Of a stretch of DNA of 46,011 nt, positions 23,979-32,187 are shown piece by piece. Position 1 is the stretch's first letter. Every line of letters starts with the position of its first letter. Under the pieces are notes generated by a model, which saw only the letters and a list, made by a program, of their open reading frames with translations, was not told where the DNA came from and did not search any database. Location of the stretch: assembly GCF_003231305.1 (NCBI RefSeq), contig NZ_QKVM01000052.1:1-46011 (forward strand), in the 5' to 3' direction. The position numbers and the translations under genes were made by a program. Source of the stretch: Pseudomonas sichuanensis (lineage in GTDB: Bacteria; Pseudomonadota; Gammaproteobacteria; Pseudomonadales; Pseudomonadaceae).

Positions 23979-23999
23979 TGGGGCCGCGCAGCGGCCCCA
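23979..23999. terminator. GC-rich hairpin between convergent genes, possible bidirectional terminator
   Basis: Stem TGGGGCCGC/GCGGCCCCA with loop GCA, between the ends of the AraC gene and the convergent AhpD-like gene. There is no T tract on either side, so termination would be weak. Confidence 0.5.
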
Positions 24000-24013
24000 A
24001 TTACGGTTAGGGC

Positions 24014-24451
24014 TCAGGCCGGCACCATCGCAAAGCCCACGCCAAAGCGATTCCAGGCATTGATGGTGGCGATGGCCAGGGTCAGGTTGGCGACTTCCTT
24101 GGGCTCGAAGTGCTCCTGCAGCGCTTCGTATTCATCCTGCGGCGCGCCATGCTCGGGCAGGCGGGTCAGGCTCTCGACCCAGGCCAGGGCGGCTCGCTCG
24201 CGTGGGGTGAAATAGCGGGTTTCACGCCATACGCTCAAGGTCTGCAGGCGGGCTTCGGTCTCGCCGGCCTTGCGCGCATCGTTGGCGTGCAGGTTGACGC
24301 AGTAGGCGCAGCCGTTGATCTGCGAGGCGCGCAGGCGGATCAGCTCGAGCAGCGAGTGCTCCAGCCCCGATTGGATCAGGGCCTGCTCGAGGCCGACCAT
24401 AGCTTTGTAGGCTTCTGGGGCAGCTTTGGCCCATTCGATACGTGCGTGCAT
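24014..24451 (-). CDS. AhpD-like carboxymuconolactone decarboxylase family protein
   Basis: 145 residues from ATG 24451 behind GGAGAA. It has the alkylhydroperoxidase core motif: Cys48-x-x-Cys51-x3-His55 in 'INGCAYCVNLHANDARKAGE', then 'FTPRERAALAWVESLTRL' and 'EVANLTLAIATINAWNRFGVGF'. This is the small helical CMD/AhpD fold in which the Cys pair and His carry out thiol-dependent peroxide reduction. It is monocistronic and divergent from the deaminase operon, with ~195 bases of shared upstream DNA. Confidence 0.92.
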   Translation of the reverse strand: MHARIEWAKAAPEAYKAMVGLEQALIQSGLEHSLLELIRLRASQINGCAYCVNLHANDARKAGETEARLQTLSVWRETRYFTPRERAALAWVESLTRLPEHGAPQDEYEALQEHFEPKEVANLTLAIATINAWNRFGVGFAMVPA

Positions 24452-24646
24452 GGTGGTTCTCCGGGAAGGTGATGAGGCGTGGTGCCACCTTAACGCCGCC
24501 CGGCAGCGCGCCGAATAGCCAATCCCGCGCTTTGCCAGGAGGCCAATCCGGCATTCGCCTGGCCACTGAGGTGCATCCAATCTCTTCATTTCTACCGCTG
24601 CGGCCAAGCCGGGATAATGGCCGGGTCAATTGCGGAGTACCGATTC

Positions 24647-25105
24647 ATGTCCCAAGAACACTTCATGCGCGAGGCCCTCGACCTGGCCCGCGCCAATATC
24701 CAGGCCGGTGGCCGCCCGTTCGGTGCCGTGCTGGTGTACCAGGGCCAGGTGATCGCCCGCGCGGTCAACGAGATCCACAGCACCCTGGACCCGACCAGCC
24801 ACGCCGAGATGCAGGCCATCCGCCAGGCCGCCCAGGCTTTGGGCCGGGCGCGCCTGGACGGTGCCGAGATCTACGCCAGTGGCCACCCATGCCCGATGTG
24901 CCTGGCGGCCATGCACCTGTGCGGTGTCGAGCGCGCCTGGTTTGCCTATGGCAACGACGAGGGCGAGCCCTACGGGCTGTCCACCGCCGCGGTGTACGCG
25001 CAGATGGCCCGCCCGCCGCAGCAGCAAAGCTTGCCGTTGCGCCCGCTCAAACCCGCTGGCGAAGCGGGCCTGTATGCCCAATGGCAGCAGGCCAGCCAGG
25101 CATGA
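24647..25105 (+). CDS. Zinc-dependent nucleoside/nucleobase deaminase
   Basis: 152 residues from ATG 24647 behind GCGGAG. The zinc site is complete: His52-Ala-Glu54 in 'TSHAEMQAI' and Pro-Cys82-x-x-Cys85 in 'GHPCPMCLAAM', Glu54 being the proton shuttle. 'GGRPFGAVLVYQGQVIARAVNEI' is the usual N-terminal strand-helix. The overall pattern is closest to guanine or cytosine deaminase-like enzymes rather than the tRNA adenosine deaminase TadA. It overlaps the MFS gene by ATGA, so uptake or export and deamination are coupled; the ring substrate is not certain. Confidence 0.9.
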   Translation: MSQEHFMREALDLARANIQAGGRPFGAVLVYQGQVIARAVNEIHSTLDPTSHAEMQAIRQAAQALGRARLDGAEIYASGHPCPMCLAAMHLCGVERAWFAYGNDEGEPYGLSTAAVYAQMARPPQQQSLPLRPLKPAGEAGLYAQWQQASQA

Positions 25106-26295
25106 GGGGGGCGTTGAACCTGTTGCTGGTGGTGTTGCTGGCACTCAACCTGCGGCCGATCCTCACCAGCATCGGGCCACTGCTCGAGCCCATGCGCCAG
25201 AGCACGGGCCTGGGTTACCAGCAGGCGGCATTGCTGACGGCGCTGCCGGTGCTGTGCATGGGGCTGGTGCCGTTGTTGCAGCCGTGGCTGCGGCGCTGGC
25301 TGAGCGAGCATGGCGGCATGCTCGCCGGGTTGTCGGCGATTGCCCTGGCCTGCCTGTGGCGACTGCAACTGGACAGCGCCTGGGCATTGATCGCCAGTGC
25401 GGTGGTCGCCGGGCTGGGTGTGGCGCTGGTGCAGGGCATGATGCCGGGGCTGGTCAACCGCTGGTTCCCCACGCGGCTGGCGGCGACCATGGGCTTGTAT
25501 TCGGCAGCCCTGATGACCGGTGGCGGCCTGGCGGCGGTGCTGGGCCCCTCCATCACTGCGCACTTTGGCCATTGGCAGGCGGGGCTGGGCGTCTGGGCCT
25601 TGCCTGCGTTGCTGGCGGTGGCCGCCTGGATCGCCCTGCGGCCACGCCAGGCCACCCCCAGGTTGGCCGGCACGGGTGGCGGGCACTGGTTTGGCAATCG
25701 CCGCGCCTGGCTGCTGGCGCTGTACTTCGGCCTGATCAATGGCGGCTACACCAGCATGGTGGCCTGGCTGCCGGCCTATCACCTGGAGCATGGCGGCACG
25801 GCCCAGGGCGGTGGTGAGCTGGTGGGGTTGATGACCATCTTCCAGGTGACCGGCGCCCTCGGCTTGCCGCTTTTGCTGCGCCGCCTGGCGGATCGTCGGC
25901 CTGGTTTGTGGTTGGCGCTGCTGATCCAGCTGGGCGGCTTCCTCGGCCTGCTGCTGGCGCCGGCCAGCGCCATGGGCCTGTGGGTGGCGATGATCGGCCT
26001 GGGCCTGGGCGCGTGCTTCAGCCTCAGCCTGACGCTGACCCTCGAACACCTGCGCACGCCGGCCGAAGCCGGCAGCCTGGCGGCCTTCGTCCAGGGCGTG
26101 GGGTTCATCGTCACCGGCATCGTGCCGTACATCACCGGCTGGCTGCGCGATGTCAGCGGCGACTTCCAGGCGTCCTGGGCCCTGCTGACCTGCACCGTGC
26201 TGGCCATGCTGCTGGTCACCGCGCGCTTCGCCCCCGGTGGCTATGCCCGGGCCATCGCTCGGCCTGGGCAGGCAGGCGCTGCAGCGCTCAACTGA
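25102..26295 (+). CDS. MFS transporter, CynX/NimT type
   Basis: 397 residues and about 12 membrane segments from ATG 25102 inside the deaminase stop. The N-terminal 'LALNLRPILTSIGPLLEPMRQSTGL' is the CynX/NimT (cyanate/nitroimidazole transporter) signature, and 'GMMPGLVNRWFPTRLAATMGLYSAALMTGGGLAAVLG' is the typical loop 4-5 region. Substrate is unknown; the coupled deaminase suggests a purine- or pyrimidine-like compound. Its 3' end overlaps the convergent MocR-type regulator gene by 8 bases. Confidence 0.92.
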   Translation: MRGALNLLLVVLLALNLRPILTSIGPLLEPMRQSTGLGYQQAALLTALPVLCMGLVPLLQPWLRRWLSEHGGMLAGLSAIALACLWRLQLDSAWALIASAVVAGLGVALVQGMMPGLVNRWFPTRLAATMGLYSAALMTGGGLAAVLGPSITAHFGHWQAGLGVWALPALLAVAAWIALRPRQATPRLAGTGGGHWFGNRRAWLLALYFGLINGGYTSMVAWLPAYHLEHGGTAQGGGELVGLMTIFQVTGALGLPLLLRRLADRRPGLWLALLIQLGGFLGLLLAPASAMGLWVAMIGLGLGACFSLSLTLTLEHLRTPAEAGSLAAFVQGVGFIVTGIVPYITGWLRDVSGDFQASWALLTCTVLAMLLVTARFAPGGYARAIARPGQAGAAALN

Positions 26296-27721
26296 GGCGC
26301 TGCAGGGTATCGCGGACCCGATCCAGCGCCGGGTCGATATCCAGCAGTTCGATGGCGCCGAAGCCCAGCAGCAACCCCGGGCGTACCGGGGCCTCGCTGA
26401 AGAACGGCGCCAACGAATAGAGCCCCACCTCGACCTTGCGCGCCAGGTTGATCAGCAACTCCACATCGACCCCCGGCTTGGCCAAGGCGCTCAGGTGGAA
26501 CCCCGCACTGGCCGGCACGGCCTCGAACCAGGGCGCCAGGTCGCCGCCAAGGCGCGCCAGGATTCGTTCGCGGCGGGCGCTGTATACCTCATGGCAGCGA
26601 CGGATGTGCTTGCTCAGGTGGCCTTCGCCAATGAAGCGCGCCAGGGCCCATTGCTGCAGGCTCGGGCTGTGCCAGTCGGTCAGGTGCTTGGCCACGCAGG
26701 CGGCCTGCAGCACCGCCGGCGGCAGTACCGCATAGCCCAGGCGCAACTCGGGCAGCAAGGTCTTGGAGAACGTGCCGACATAGGCCACCAGCCCGTGGCG
26801 GTCCAGGCGCTGCAAGGCCTCGGCGGCCGGCCCCTGGTAGCGGAACTCGCAGTCGTAGTCGTCCTCGATGATCAGCGCACCCAGCGCGGCGGCCCGTGCC
26901 AGCAACGCCTGGCGTCGCCGTGCGCCCATGGGCATGCCCAGCGGGAACTGGTGCGAGGGGGTGACGTAGATCAGCCGGGTACCGGCCTCGATCTGTTCTA
27001 CGCACAGCCCCTCATCGTCCACTGGCACCGACTGCACCTGTGCGCCGAGGGCCAGGAACAGTTGCCGGGCCGGTGGGTAGCCGGGGTCCTCCATGGCCAC
27101 CTTGCAGCCCGGCTCGACCAGCACCCGGGCGATCAGGTCCAGGGCCTGCTGGGCACCATTGCACACCAGCACATCGGCGGCGCTGCAGTGCACGCCCCGG
27201 GCGAACGCGATGTGGTGGGCGATGGCTTCGCGCAACTCAGGCAACCCCTGTGGCGAGAACTGCCGCTCGGTGTGCCGCTGACTGCGCCGCAGGGCGTATT
27301 GCAGGCAGCTGCGCCACTGGTCGTAAGGGAACTGCGCCTTGCTCGAGGCGCCGCCGATGAAGTCATAGCGCGAGGGGGCATCCAGCGCGCGGCGCCCCAG
27401 CACCGTAGCGCGCAGGCGCCAGCGCTCCAAAGCGTCGGCAGCGGCCAGCGGGATGGCCTCGGCGGCGTCGGTTTGTATGGGCTGGCGAGGGGTGATGAAG
27501 GTGCCGCGGCCGACCACGCCACTGAGCAGGTTGTCGTAGGTCAGGCGCGAGTAGGCTTCGGCCACGGTCTTGCGTGATACGCCCAGCTGCTCGGCCAACA
27601 GGCGCGTTGGCGGCAGCTGGGTGCCGGCAGCCAGGTGGCCGCTGTCGATGCCGGCGCGCAATTGCTGGTAGAGCTGGTCGGCAAGGCCTTTGCGGCCTTC
27701 GAGGCGGATGTGCAGTTCCAT
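26288..27721 (-). CDS. MocR/PdxR-type GntR regulator with aminotransferase domain
   Basis: 477 residues from ATG 27721; a start 18 codons upstream is possible but adds no domain. The N-terminal winged helix is ~5-78 ('LADQLYQQLRAGIDSGHLAAGTQLPPTRLLAEQLGVSRKTVAEAYSRL'). The fold-type I aminotransferase domain is ~120-477 with the PLP lysine Lys320 in 'VGTFSKTLLPELRLGY' and 'EDDYDCEFRY'. MocR proteins sense PLP or an amino compound and control nearby genes. It is convergent with the deaminase-MFS operon, so its target may be elsewhere or upstream of itself. Confidence 0.94.
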   Translation of the reverse strand: MELHIRLEGRKGLADQLYQQLRAGIDSGHLAAGTQLPPTRLLAEQLGVSRKTVAEAYSRLTYDNLLSGVVGRGTFITPRQPIQTDAAEAIPLAAADALERWRLRATVLGRRALDAPSRYDFIGGASSKAQFPYDQWRSCLQYALRRSQRHTERQFSPQGLPELREAIAHHIAFARGVHCSAADVLVCNGAQQALDLIARVLVEPGCKVAMEDPGYPPARQLFLALGAQVQSVPVDDEGLCVEQIEAGTRLIYVTPSHQFPLGMPMGARRRQALLARAAALGALIIEDDYDCEFRYQGPAAEALQRLDRHGLVAYVGTFSKTLLPELRLGYAVLPPAVLQAACVAKHLTDWHSPSLQQWALARFIGEGHLSKHIRRCHEVYSARRERILARLGGDLAPWFEAVPASAGFHLSALAKPGVDVELLINLARKVEVGLYSLAPFFSEAPVRPGLLLGFGAIELLDIDPALDRVRDTLQRLS

Positions 27722-27783
27722 CGGGGGCTGTGTCCGAAGCGCAGGGGTGTCAAAGCTTCGGGGTTCGCGCGGCAAGCTGCAAG

Positions 27784-27803
27784 AGGGCCGAACAGGCGGC
27801 CCT
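27784..27803 (-). terminator. Possible weak terminator after the 27815-28153 gene
   Basis: Stem AGGGCCG/CGGCCCT with a six-base loop, 11 bases beyond the stop of the minus-strand gene, followed on that strand by CTCTT rather than a run of T. Confidence 0.4.
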
Positions 27804-27814
27804 TGCTCAACGCG

Positions 27815-28153
27815 TCAAAGGCGGGCGGTGCTGATGGTGATATAGCCCTTGACGGGCAGGGCGATGCGGATCACCGTCTCGTCCTGCGGTGCCTTGCGTT
27901 TCTGCCGGATGCTGATGCCATCGACGGCCGCGGCCTGCATGTGCGTCGGGATGGCGCGACCCTGTTGGTCGAAGAAGGCTTCGCTGGCCAGCAGTTCGAC
28001 GCGCTCGATCAGTTGGCGGGTGTGCTCGTCGGTGGCGCAGAAAAAGCGCACGCCGGACAGGTGCGGGTTGTCATCGGGGTTGCTGACCTCATGGGCCAGC
28101 AGCTGGCGCAGGGTGTGTTGCAGGGCTTCGGTGTGGCGGGCGTGGCTGGGCAT
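27815..28153 (-). CDS. Hypothetical protein
   Basis: 112 residues from ATG 28153 behind GAGG; a longer opening to 28195 lacks a ribosome site. The N-terminal half is helical ('HTEALQHTLRQLLAHEVSNPDDNPHLSGVRFFCATDEHTRQLIERVELLAS') and the C-terminal half beta-rich ('ISIRQKRKAPQDETVIRIALPVKGYITISTARL'). It is soluble, with no known motif. It lies upstream of the MocR gene in the same direction but 93 bases and a hairpin separate them. Divergent from the flavin reductase-like gene. Confidence 0.75.
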   Translation of the reverse strand: MPSHARHTEALQHTLRQLLAHEVSNPDDNPHLSGVRFFCATDEHTRQLIERVELLASEAFFDQQGRAIPTHMQAAAVDGISIRQKRKAPQDETVIRIALPVKGYITISTARL

Positions 28154-28388
28154 GGTGGGGCCTCGTCGGGTGGGCTGGCCGCGCAGGGCGGGCATGACGA
28201 CATCCAGGTCCGATCATGTTTTTGCAGGCGTAAGACGGAAAGCGGGCTGCTTCCGACTGAGCTGTAGGAAGAGTCATAAATTATGCGAGTGCCCCGCGCC
28301 TTGCCTTGATCCGGATCATCGCTGTCGCCGGTATGCCCGCTGCGGCACAATGGCCGACCTGTTCCCCTGCGTAGCGCCGAGGTTTGCC

Positions 28389-28970
28389 ATGCACAGTCAC
28401 TTCCAGCCCGTCGACCTGACCAAGGCCTATCGCCTGCTCAACCACGGCCCCACCGTGCTGGTTTCGGCCAGCCATGCCGGGGTCGACAATGTGATGGCGG
28501 CCGCCTGGGCCTGTGCCCTGGACTTCGACCCGCCCAAGGTGACCGTGGTCCTCGACAAGAGCGCCCGTACCCGCCAGTTGGTGGAGGGCAGTGGCTGGTT
28601 CGTGCTGCAGGTGCCCAATGCCGCCCAGGCACGGCTCACCCACCAGGTGGGCAACCAGAGCCTGTTCGACCAGCCCGACAAGTTGGCGCGTATCGGTGTC
28701 GAACTGGCCCGCGTCGAGGGGTTCGAGGCGCCGCTGGTCAACGGTTGCTCGGCCTGGCTGAGGTGCCGGGTGATCGACGAGCCGCACAACCAGCAAACCT
28801 ACGACCTGTTCATCGGCGAAGTGGTCGCGGCCTGGGCCGATGACCGGGTGTTCCGCGACGGGCACTGGGCCTACGAGCATGCCGACCCCGACTGGCGCAG
28901 CCTGCATTACGTGGCGGGCGGGCACTTCTATGCCATCGGCGAACCCCTGGTGATCGACCAGGGCGAATGA
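28389..28970 (+). CDS. Flavin reductase-like (FMN-binding) family protein
   Basis: 193 residues. ATG 28389 is followed by 'FQPVDLTKAYRLLNHGPTVLVSASHAGVDNVMAAAWACALDFDPPKVTVVLDKSARTRQLVEGSGWFVLQVPN', the split-barrel FMN-binding pattern of the flavin_reduct/DIM6 group, then 'DLFIGEVVAAW' and 'HYVAGGHFYAIGEPL'. Such proteins reduce FMN with NAD(P)H or use bound FMN; its partner is unknown. It is monocistronic and convergent with the DUF899 gene. Confidence 0.9.
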   Translation: MHSHFQPVDLTKAYRLLNHGPTVLVSASHAGVDNVMAAAWACALDFDPPKVTVVLDKSARTRQLVEGSGWFVLQVPNAAQARLTHQVGNQSLFDQPDKLARIGVELARVEGFEAPLVNGCSAWLRCRVIDEPHNQQTYDLFIGEVVAAWADDRVFRDGHWAYEHADPDWRSLHYVAGGHFYAIGEPLVIDQGE

Positions 28971-28980
28971 ACCGAGCCCG

Positions 28981-29709
28981 TCATTCCCCGCAGCAGTGCG
29001 GTTTGCCAGGGGCGCCTTCATAGCGGTCGTGGTGGCGCACCCAGTCCATCGTCCCGCCCTCATTGCGCCCCAGTGGGGCCAGGTCGAGGAAGTTGTAGGT
29101 ATTGACCAGGATGTCCAGCCCGCGGGCGTAGGTGGAGTAGGTGTGATAGACGCTGCCGTCGCGGTCGCGAATGAACGCGCTCAGGCCCGGAAGCTCCGCC
29201 TCGTCGCCTGAGTAGGGCGCGTAGTTGTACTCGGCGCTGCCATCGGTGGCCACGCTCACGCCAAAGTCCTGGTTGAAACGGCTGCCGTGGGAGGAGTACC
29301 AGGGAAAGCGCCAGCCCATGCGCTGGCGGAACGCCTGGAATTCGCCATAGGGTGCCCGTGATACCGCCACCAGCGACACGTCGTGGTGAGCCAGGTGCAG
29401 GTTGGCGCCGTCGAAATGGTCGGCGAGGAAGGAGCAGCCCGGGCAGCCTTCGTGCCAGCCATCCGCGAACATGAAGTGGTAGACCAGCAGTTGGCTGCGC
29501 CCGGCGAACAGGTCGGCCAGGGCCAGCTCGCCGTCGGGGCCGTGGAAACGGTAGTTTTCTTCAACCTGTACCCAGGGCAGGGCACGGCGGGCGGCGGCGA
29601 GTTCGTCACGCTGGTGGGTGAGGGCTTTTTCATGCAGCCAGAGTTGCCGGCGGGCGGCGAGCCATTGGCTGCGGGTGACCACGGGGTGATTGTTGTCGGG
29701 CGTGTTCAT
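28981..29709 (-). CDS. DUF899 (AhpC/TSA thioredoxin-like) family protein
   Basis: 242 residues. 'VTRSQWLAARRQLWLHEKALTHQRDELAAARRALPWVQVEENYRFHGPDG' and 'LLVYHFMFADGWHEGCPGCSFLADHFDG' are diagnostic of DUF899, a thioredoxin-like fold with a CPGC motif in the peroxiredoxin superfamily. A CC pair is present near the C-terminus ('PHCCGE'). It is predicted to be cytosolic with a redox role, substrate unknown. Upstream lies the composite repeat copy B. Confidence 0.92.
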   Translation of the reverse strand: MNTPDNNHPVVTRSQWLAARRQLWLHEKALTHQRDELAAARRALPWVQVEENYRFHGPDGELALADLFAGRSQLLVYHFMFADGWHEGCPGCSFLADHFDGANLHLAHHDVSLVAVSRAPYGEFQAFRQRMGWRFPWYSSHGSRFNQDFGVSVATDGSAEYNYAPYSGDEAELPGLSAFIRDRDGSVYHTYSTYARGLDILVNTYNFLDLAPLGRNEGGTMDWVRHHDRYEGAPGKPHCCGE

Positions 29710-29829
29710 GAGGCGCGCTCCGCGCTGGGGGATTCATTGAGTGGTCGAATGGGCGTTCGAGGAATCGACGGGGAGCGGGCGGGGGCGACGAGTGGTGGGG
29801 TGGGGTTGGTTGTTTATGGCTTGAGAAAG

Positions 29830-30187
29830 TGTGTGGGCTGACAGGTGCCTGCCTGGACATCTCCAGCGCCCTTGAGATCGAGCGCCGCCCGCGCGGCGCA
29901 TCGCGGGACAAGTCGCATCGGCGCACCGCCGCTCCCACATCTGTTTCGGGCCAGTCTGTCCTGTGCCATCACCTGGTCCGCCTTGTTGGTACGACGCGGT
30001 ATCAAGGTGGGCACTGCTGGCGCCTCGCCCAACTTGAGGCATGCACCAAAGCGGGCAGCGGTACCCTCACAGGCATAATTGGCCCGAAACAAATGTGGGA
30101 GCGGGCTTGTCCCGCGATGCGCCGCGCGGGCGGCGCTCGATCTGATAGGCGCTGGAGATATCCAGCCGGACACCTGTCAGCCCACAT
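29830..30187. repeat. Composite inverted repeat, copy B (long arms with conserved core)
   Basis: The arms start with TGTGTGGGCTGACAGGTG on the left and end with CACCTGTCAGCCCACA on the right. They pass through the GAGCGCCGCCCGCGCGGCGC segment and a REP unit, and end inside at TTTCGGGCCA/TGGCCCGAAA. The core, about 29953-30078, starts with a stretch of ~45 bases almost identical to copy A. It fills the 484-base gap between the DUF899 start and the HAD phosphatase 3' end; I see no gene in it. Confidence 0.85.
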
Positions 30188-30193
30188 CCAATC

Positions 30194-30859
30194 TCAACCT
30201 TCTCCCTGCATCCGCTCAATCAAAGCCCACAACCGCGGGTCATTGAAATCGTCGATCACCAGCCGCGCCCCAGCCTCATGCAAGCGCTCAGCCGTCTGCG
30301 TGGTAGCCAAGCCCACCGTATAAATCCCGGCATCGCTGGCCGCCTTGACCCCCGGCAACGAATCCTCAAAAGCCAGCGCCTGCCTGGCTTGCGCCTGCAA
30401 ACGCTGCAGCCCGGTCAGGTAGGGCAGCGGGTCCGGCTTGGGCCTGGCCAGCTCATCGGCCACCAGCACATGCTCGAAACGCCCACTCAGCCCCATGGCC
30501 GCGAGCATGTGCTCGGCGTTCAGGCGCGGCGCATTGGTCACTACGCACACGCCCACCGCATGCTGCCGGGCATGGTCGAGCAGGCGCAGCAGGCCGGGCA
30601 GGGGTTCGAGGCTCGGAGACAGTTCGCGGAACAGCGCCTCCTTGCGCTCGGCCAGGGCCTGGCGCTGGGCCGCATCGGCCTGCGGGAACAGATCGGCGAA
30701 CAGCAAACCGTTGGAGCGGCCGCTGACCTGCAGGTCGAACTGCTCCTGGGTCAGTTCGCGGCCATCGTAATCGTGCAGGAGCTGGCGGAAGGCCTGCAGG
30801 TGCAGGGTATCGGTGTCGGTGAGGGTCCCATCGAGGTCGAACAGCAAGGCGGTAAGCAT
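30194..30859 (-). CDS. HAD family phosphatase (beta-phosphoglucomutase-like)
   Basis: 221 residues. HAD motif I is 'LLFDLDGTLTDTD' with Asp8 and Asp10; motif II is 'VVTNAPR'; motif III Lys is in 'RPKPDPLPYL'; motif IV is 'LAFEDSLPGVKAASDAG'. The helical cap between motifs I and II places it in the phosphoglucomutase/phosphoglycolate phosphatase group. Substrate is not resolved. It is divergent from the lexA2 operon with 93 bases between starts. Confidence 0.92.
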   Translation of the reverse strand: MLTALLFDLDGTLTDTDTLHLQAFRQLLHDYDGRELTQEQFDLQVSGRSNGLLFADLFPQADAAQRQALAERKEALFRELSPSLEPLPGLLRLLDHARQHAVGVCVVTNAPRLNAEHMLAAMGLSGRFEHVLVADELARPKPDPLPYLTGLQRLQAQARQALAFEDSLPGVKAASDAGIYTVGLATTQTAERLHEAGARLVIDDFNDPRLWALIERMQGEG

Positions 30860-30946
30860 CGGGCATCCTGGCGTTGAAGAATCAATTCAGCAGCATCATA
30901 GCCAAAGCCGACGACGAAGGGGGCTGTTCAGTGTTTCACAAAAAGA

Positions 30947-30958
30947 GTACAAATGTGC
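30947..30958 (+). promoter_or_regulatory. LexA2-type SOS box
   Basis: GTAC-AAAT-GTGC fits the GTAC-N4-GTGC motif known for the second LexA of P. putida. It overlaps the first possible start codon of lexA2 (30953), so bound LexA2 would block initiation of its own operon. Confidence 0.85.
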
Positions 30959-31570
30959 TCCATGGACAATCTGACTCCCAAACGCCGCGCCATTCTCGAT
31001 TTCATTCGTGAGCGCATCACCGAACATGGCCAGCCGCCCTCGCTGGCCGATATCGCCGAGCGCTTCGGTTTTGCCTCGCGCAGCGTGGCGCGCAAACACA
31101 TCACCGCCCTGTGCCAGGGCGGCTTCATCGACGTCACCCCCAACCAGGCGCGCGGTATCCGCCTGGCCGAGCCGCTGCGCCGGCCGGAGATTCTCGAACT
31201 GCCGGTGCTCGGCCAGGTCGCCGCAGGCGCGCCCATCGGCCCCGATCTCGACATTCACGAGCAACTGCTGCTCGACCCCAGCCTGTTCCGCCGTACCCCC
31301 GACTACCTGCTCAAGGTGCGTGGCGACTCGATGGTCGACGACGGCATCTTCGATGGCGACCTGGTCGGCATCCGCCAGCAGGGCGAGGCGCGCGACGGCC
31401 AGATCGTGGTCGCCCGGCTCGACGGCGAGGTCACCATCAAGCGTCTGCAGCACACCCGCGACGGCTACCGCCTGTTGCCACGCAACCCGCACTACCAACC
31501 CATCGACGTAGGCCCCGAGCACGAGTTCTTCATCGAAGGCGTGTTCTGCGGCTTGCTGAGGCGTGACTGA
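30953..31570 (+). CDS. lexA2: Second LexA repressor (LexA2) of the mutasome operon
   Basis: 205 residues from ATG 30953, with AAGAG at a suitable distance; ATG 30962, which gives the canonical start 'MDNLTPKRRAILDFI', is equally plausible. The winged HTH is ~residues 1-70 ('PSLADIAERFGFASRSVARKHITAL'). The cleavage site is Ala91-Gly92 in 'GQVAAGAPIG', and the self-cleaving dyad is Ser126 ('VRGDSMVDDG') and Lys163 ('EVTIKRL'), all present. It represses this operon until RecA filaments trigger cleavage after DNA damage. The stop overlaps the imuA start by one base. Confidence 0.95.
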   Translation: MCSMDNLTPKRRAILDFIRERITEHGQPPSLADIAERFGFASRSVARKHITALCQGGFIDVTPNQARGIRLAEPLRRPEILELPVLGQVAAGAPIGPDLDIHEQLLLDPSLFRRTPDYLLKVRGDSMVDDGIFDGDLVGIRQQGEARDGQIVVARLDGEVTIKRLQHTRDGYRLLPRNPHYQPIDVGPEHEFFIEGVFCGLLRRD

Positions 31571-32181
31571 TGGGCGCGGTGGTCGACCTCGACCGGCTGC
31601 TCGACCAGCGCCAGGTATGGCGCGGCCGGCAGGCCCAGGCCCGGCCGACAGGCTTGCAGCCCAGCGGGCATGCTGCGCTCGATGCACGGCTGCCAGAGGG
31701 CGGCTGGCCGGCGGCGGCATTGAGCGAGTTGTTACTGGCCAGCCCAGGCGTGGGTGAGCTGCAGTTGCTCTGGCCGACGCTGGCACGGCTGACCGCCGCC
31801 AGTGAGCGGGTCGTGCTGGTGGCTCCACCCTTTATTCCCTATGCCCCGGCCTGGCAGGCAGCGGGTGTCGACCTGCGCTGGCTGGTGCAGGTCGACAGCG
31901 AGCGCGACGATGCCCTGTGGGCCGCCGAGCAATGCCTGCGCTCGGGCAGTTGCGCGGCGGTGCTGTGCTGGCCGGAACGCGCCGATGACAAGGCCTTGCG
32001 TCGCCTGCAGGTGGCGGCGGAAACCGGCAACGCACTGGCGTTCGCCTGCCGCTCGCAGCAGGCCGCGCTCAACCCGTCACCCGCCGCGCTGCGGATCGCC
32101 ATCGACACCCGTCCGCCCCAGTGGCGGGTGCTCAAGTGCCGGGGTGGCCTGCCCCCCGCCAACCCCATTGCCCGGGGTTGA
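31570..32181 (+). CDS. imuA: ImuA, RecA-like mutasome protein
   Basis: 203 residues. 'LQPSGHAALDARLPEGGWPAAALSELLLASPGVGELQLLWPTLARL' is the ImuA/SulA-like start, and 'LVAPPFIPYAPAWQAAGVDLRWLVQV' resembles a RecA core strand without a Walker A lysine. It works with ImuB and DnaE2 in SOS mutagenesis, possibly interacting with RecA. It is the second gene of the LexA2 operon, coupled to lexA2 and separated by 6 bases from imuB. The sequence diverges quickly from typical RecA. Confidence 0.93.
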   Translation: MGAVVDLDRLLDQRQVWRGRQAQARPTGLQPSGHAALDARLPEGGWPAAALSELLLASPGVGELQLLWPTLARLTAASERVVLVAPPFIPYAPAWQAAGVDLRWLVQVDSERDDALWAAEQCLRSGSCAAVLCWPERADDKALRRLQVAAETGNALAFACRSQQAALNPSPAALRIAIDTRPPQWRVLKCRGGLPPANPIARG

Positions 32182-32187
32182 AGCACC

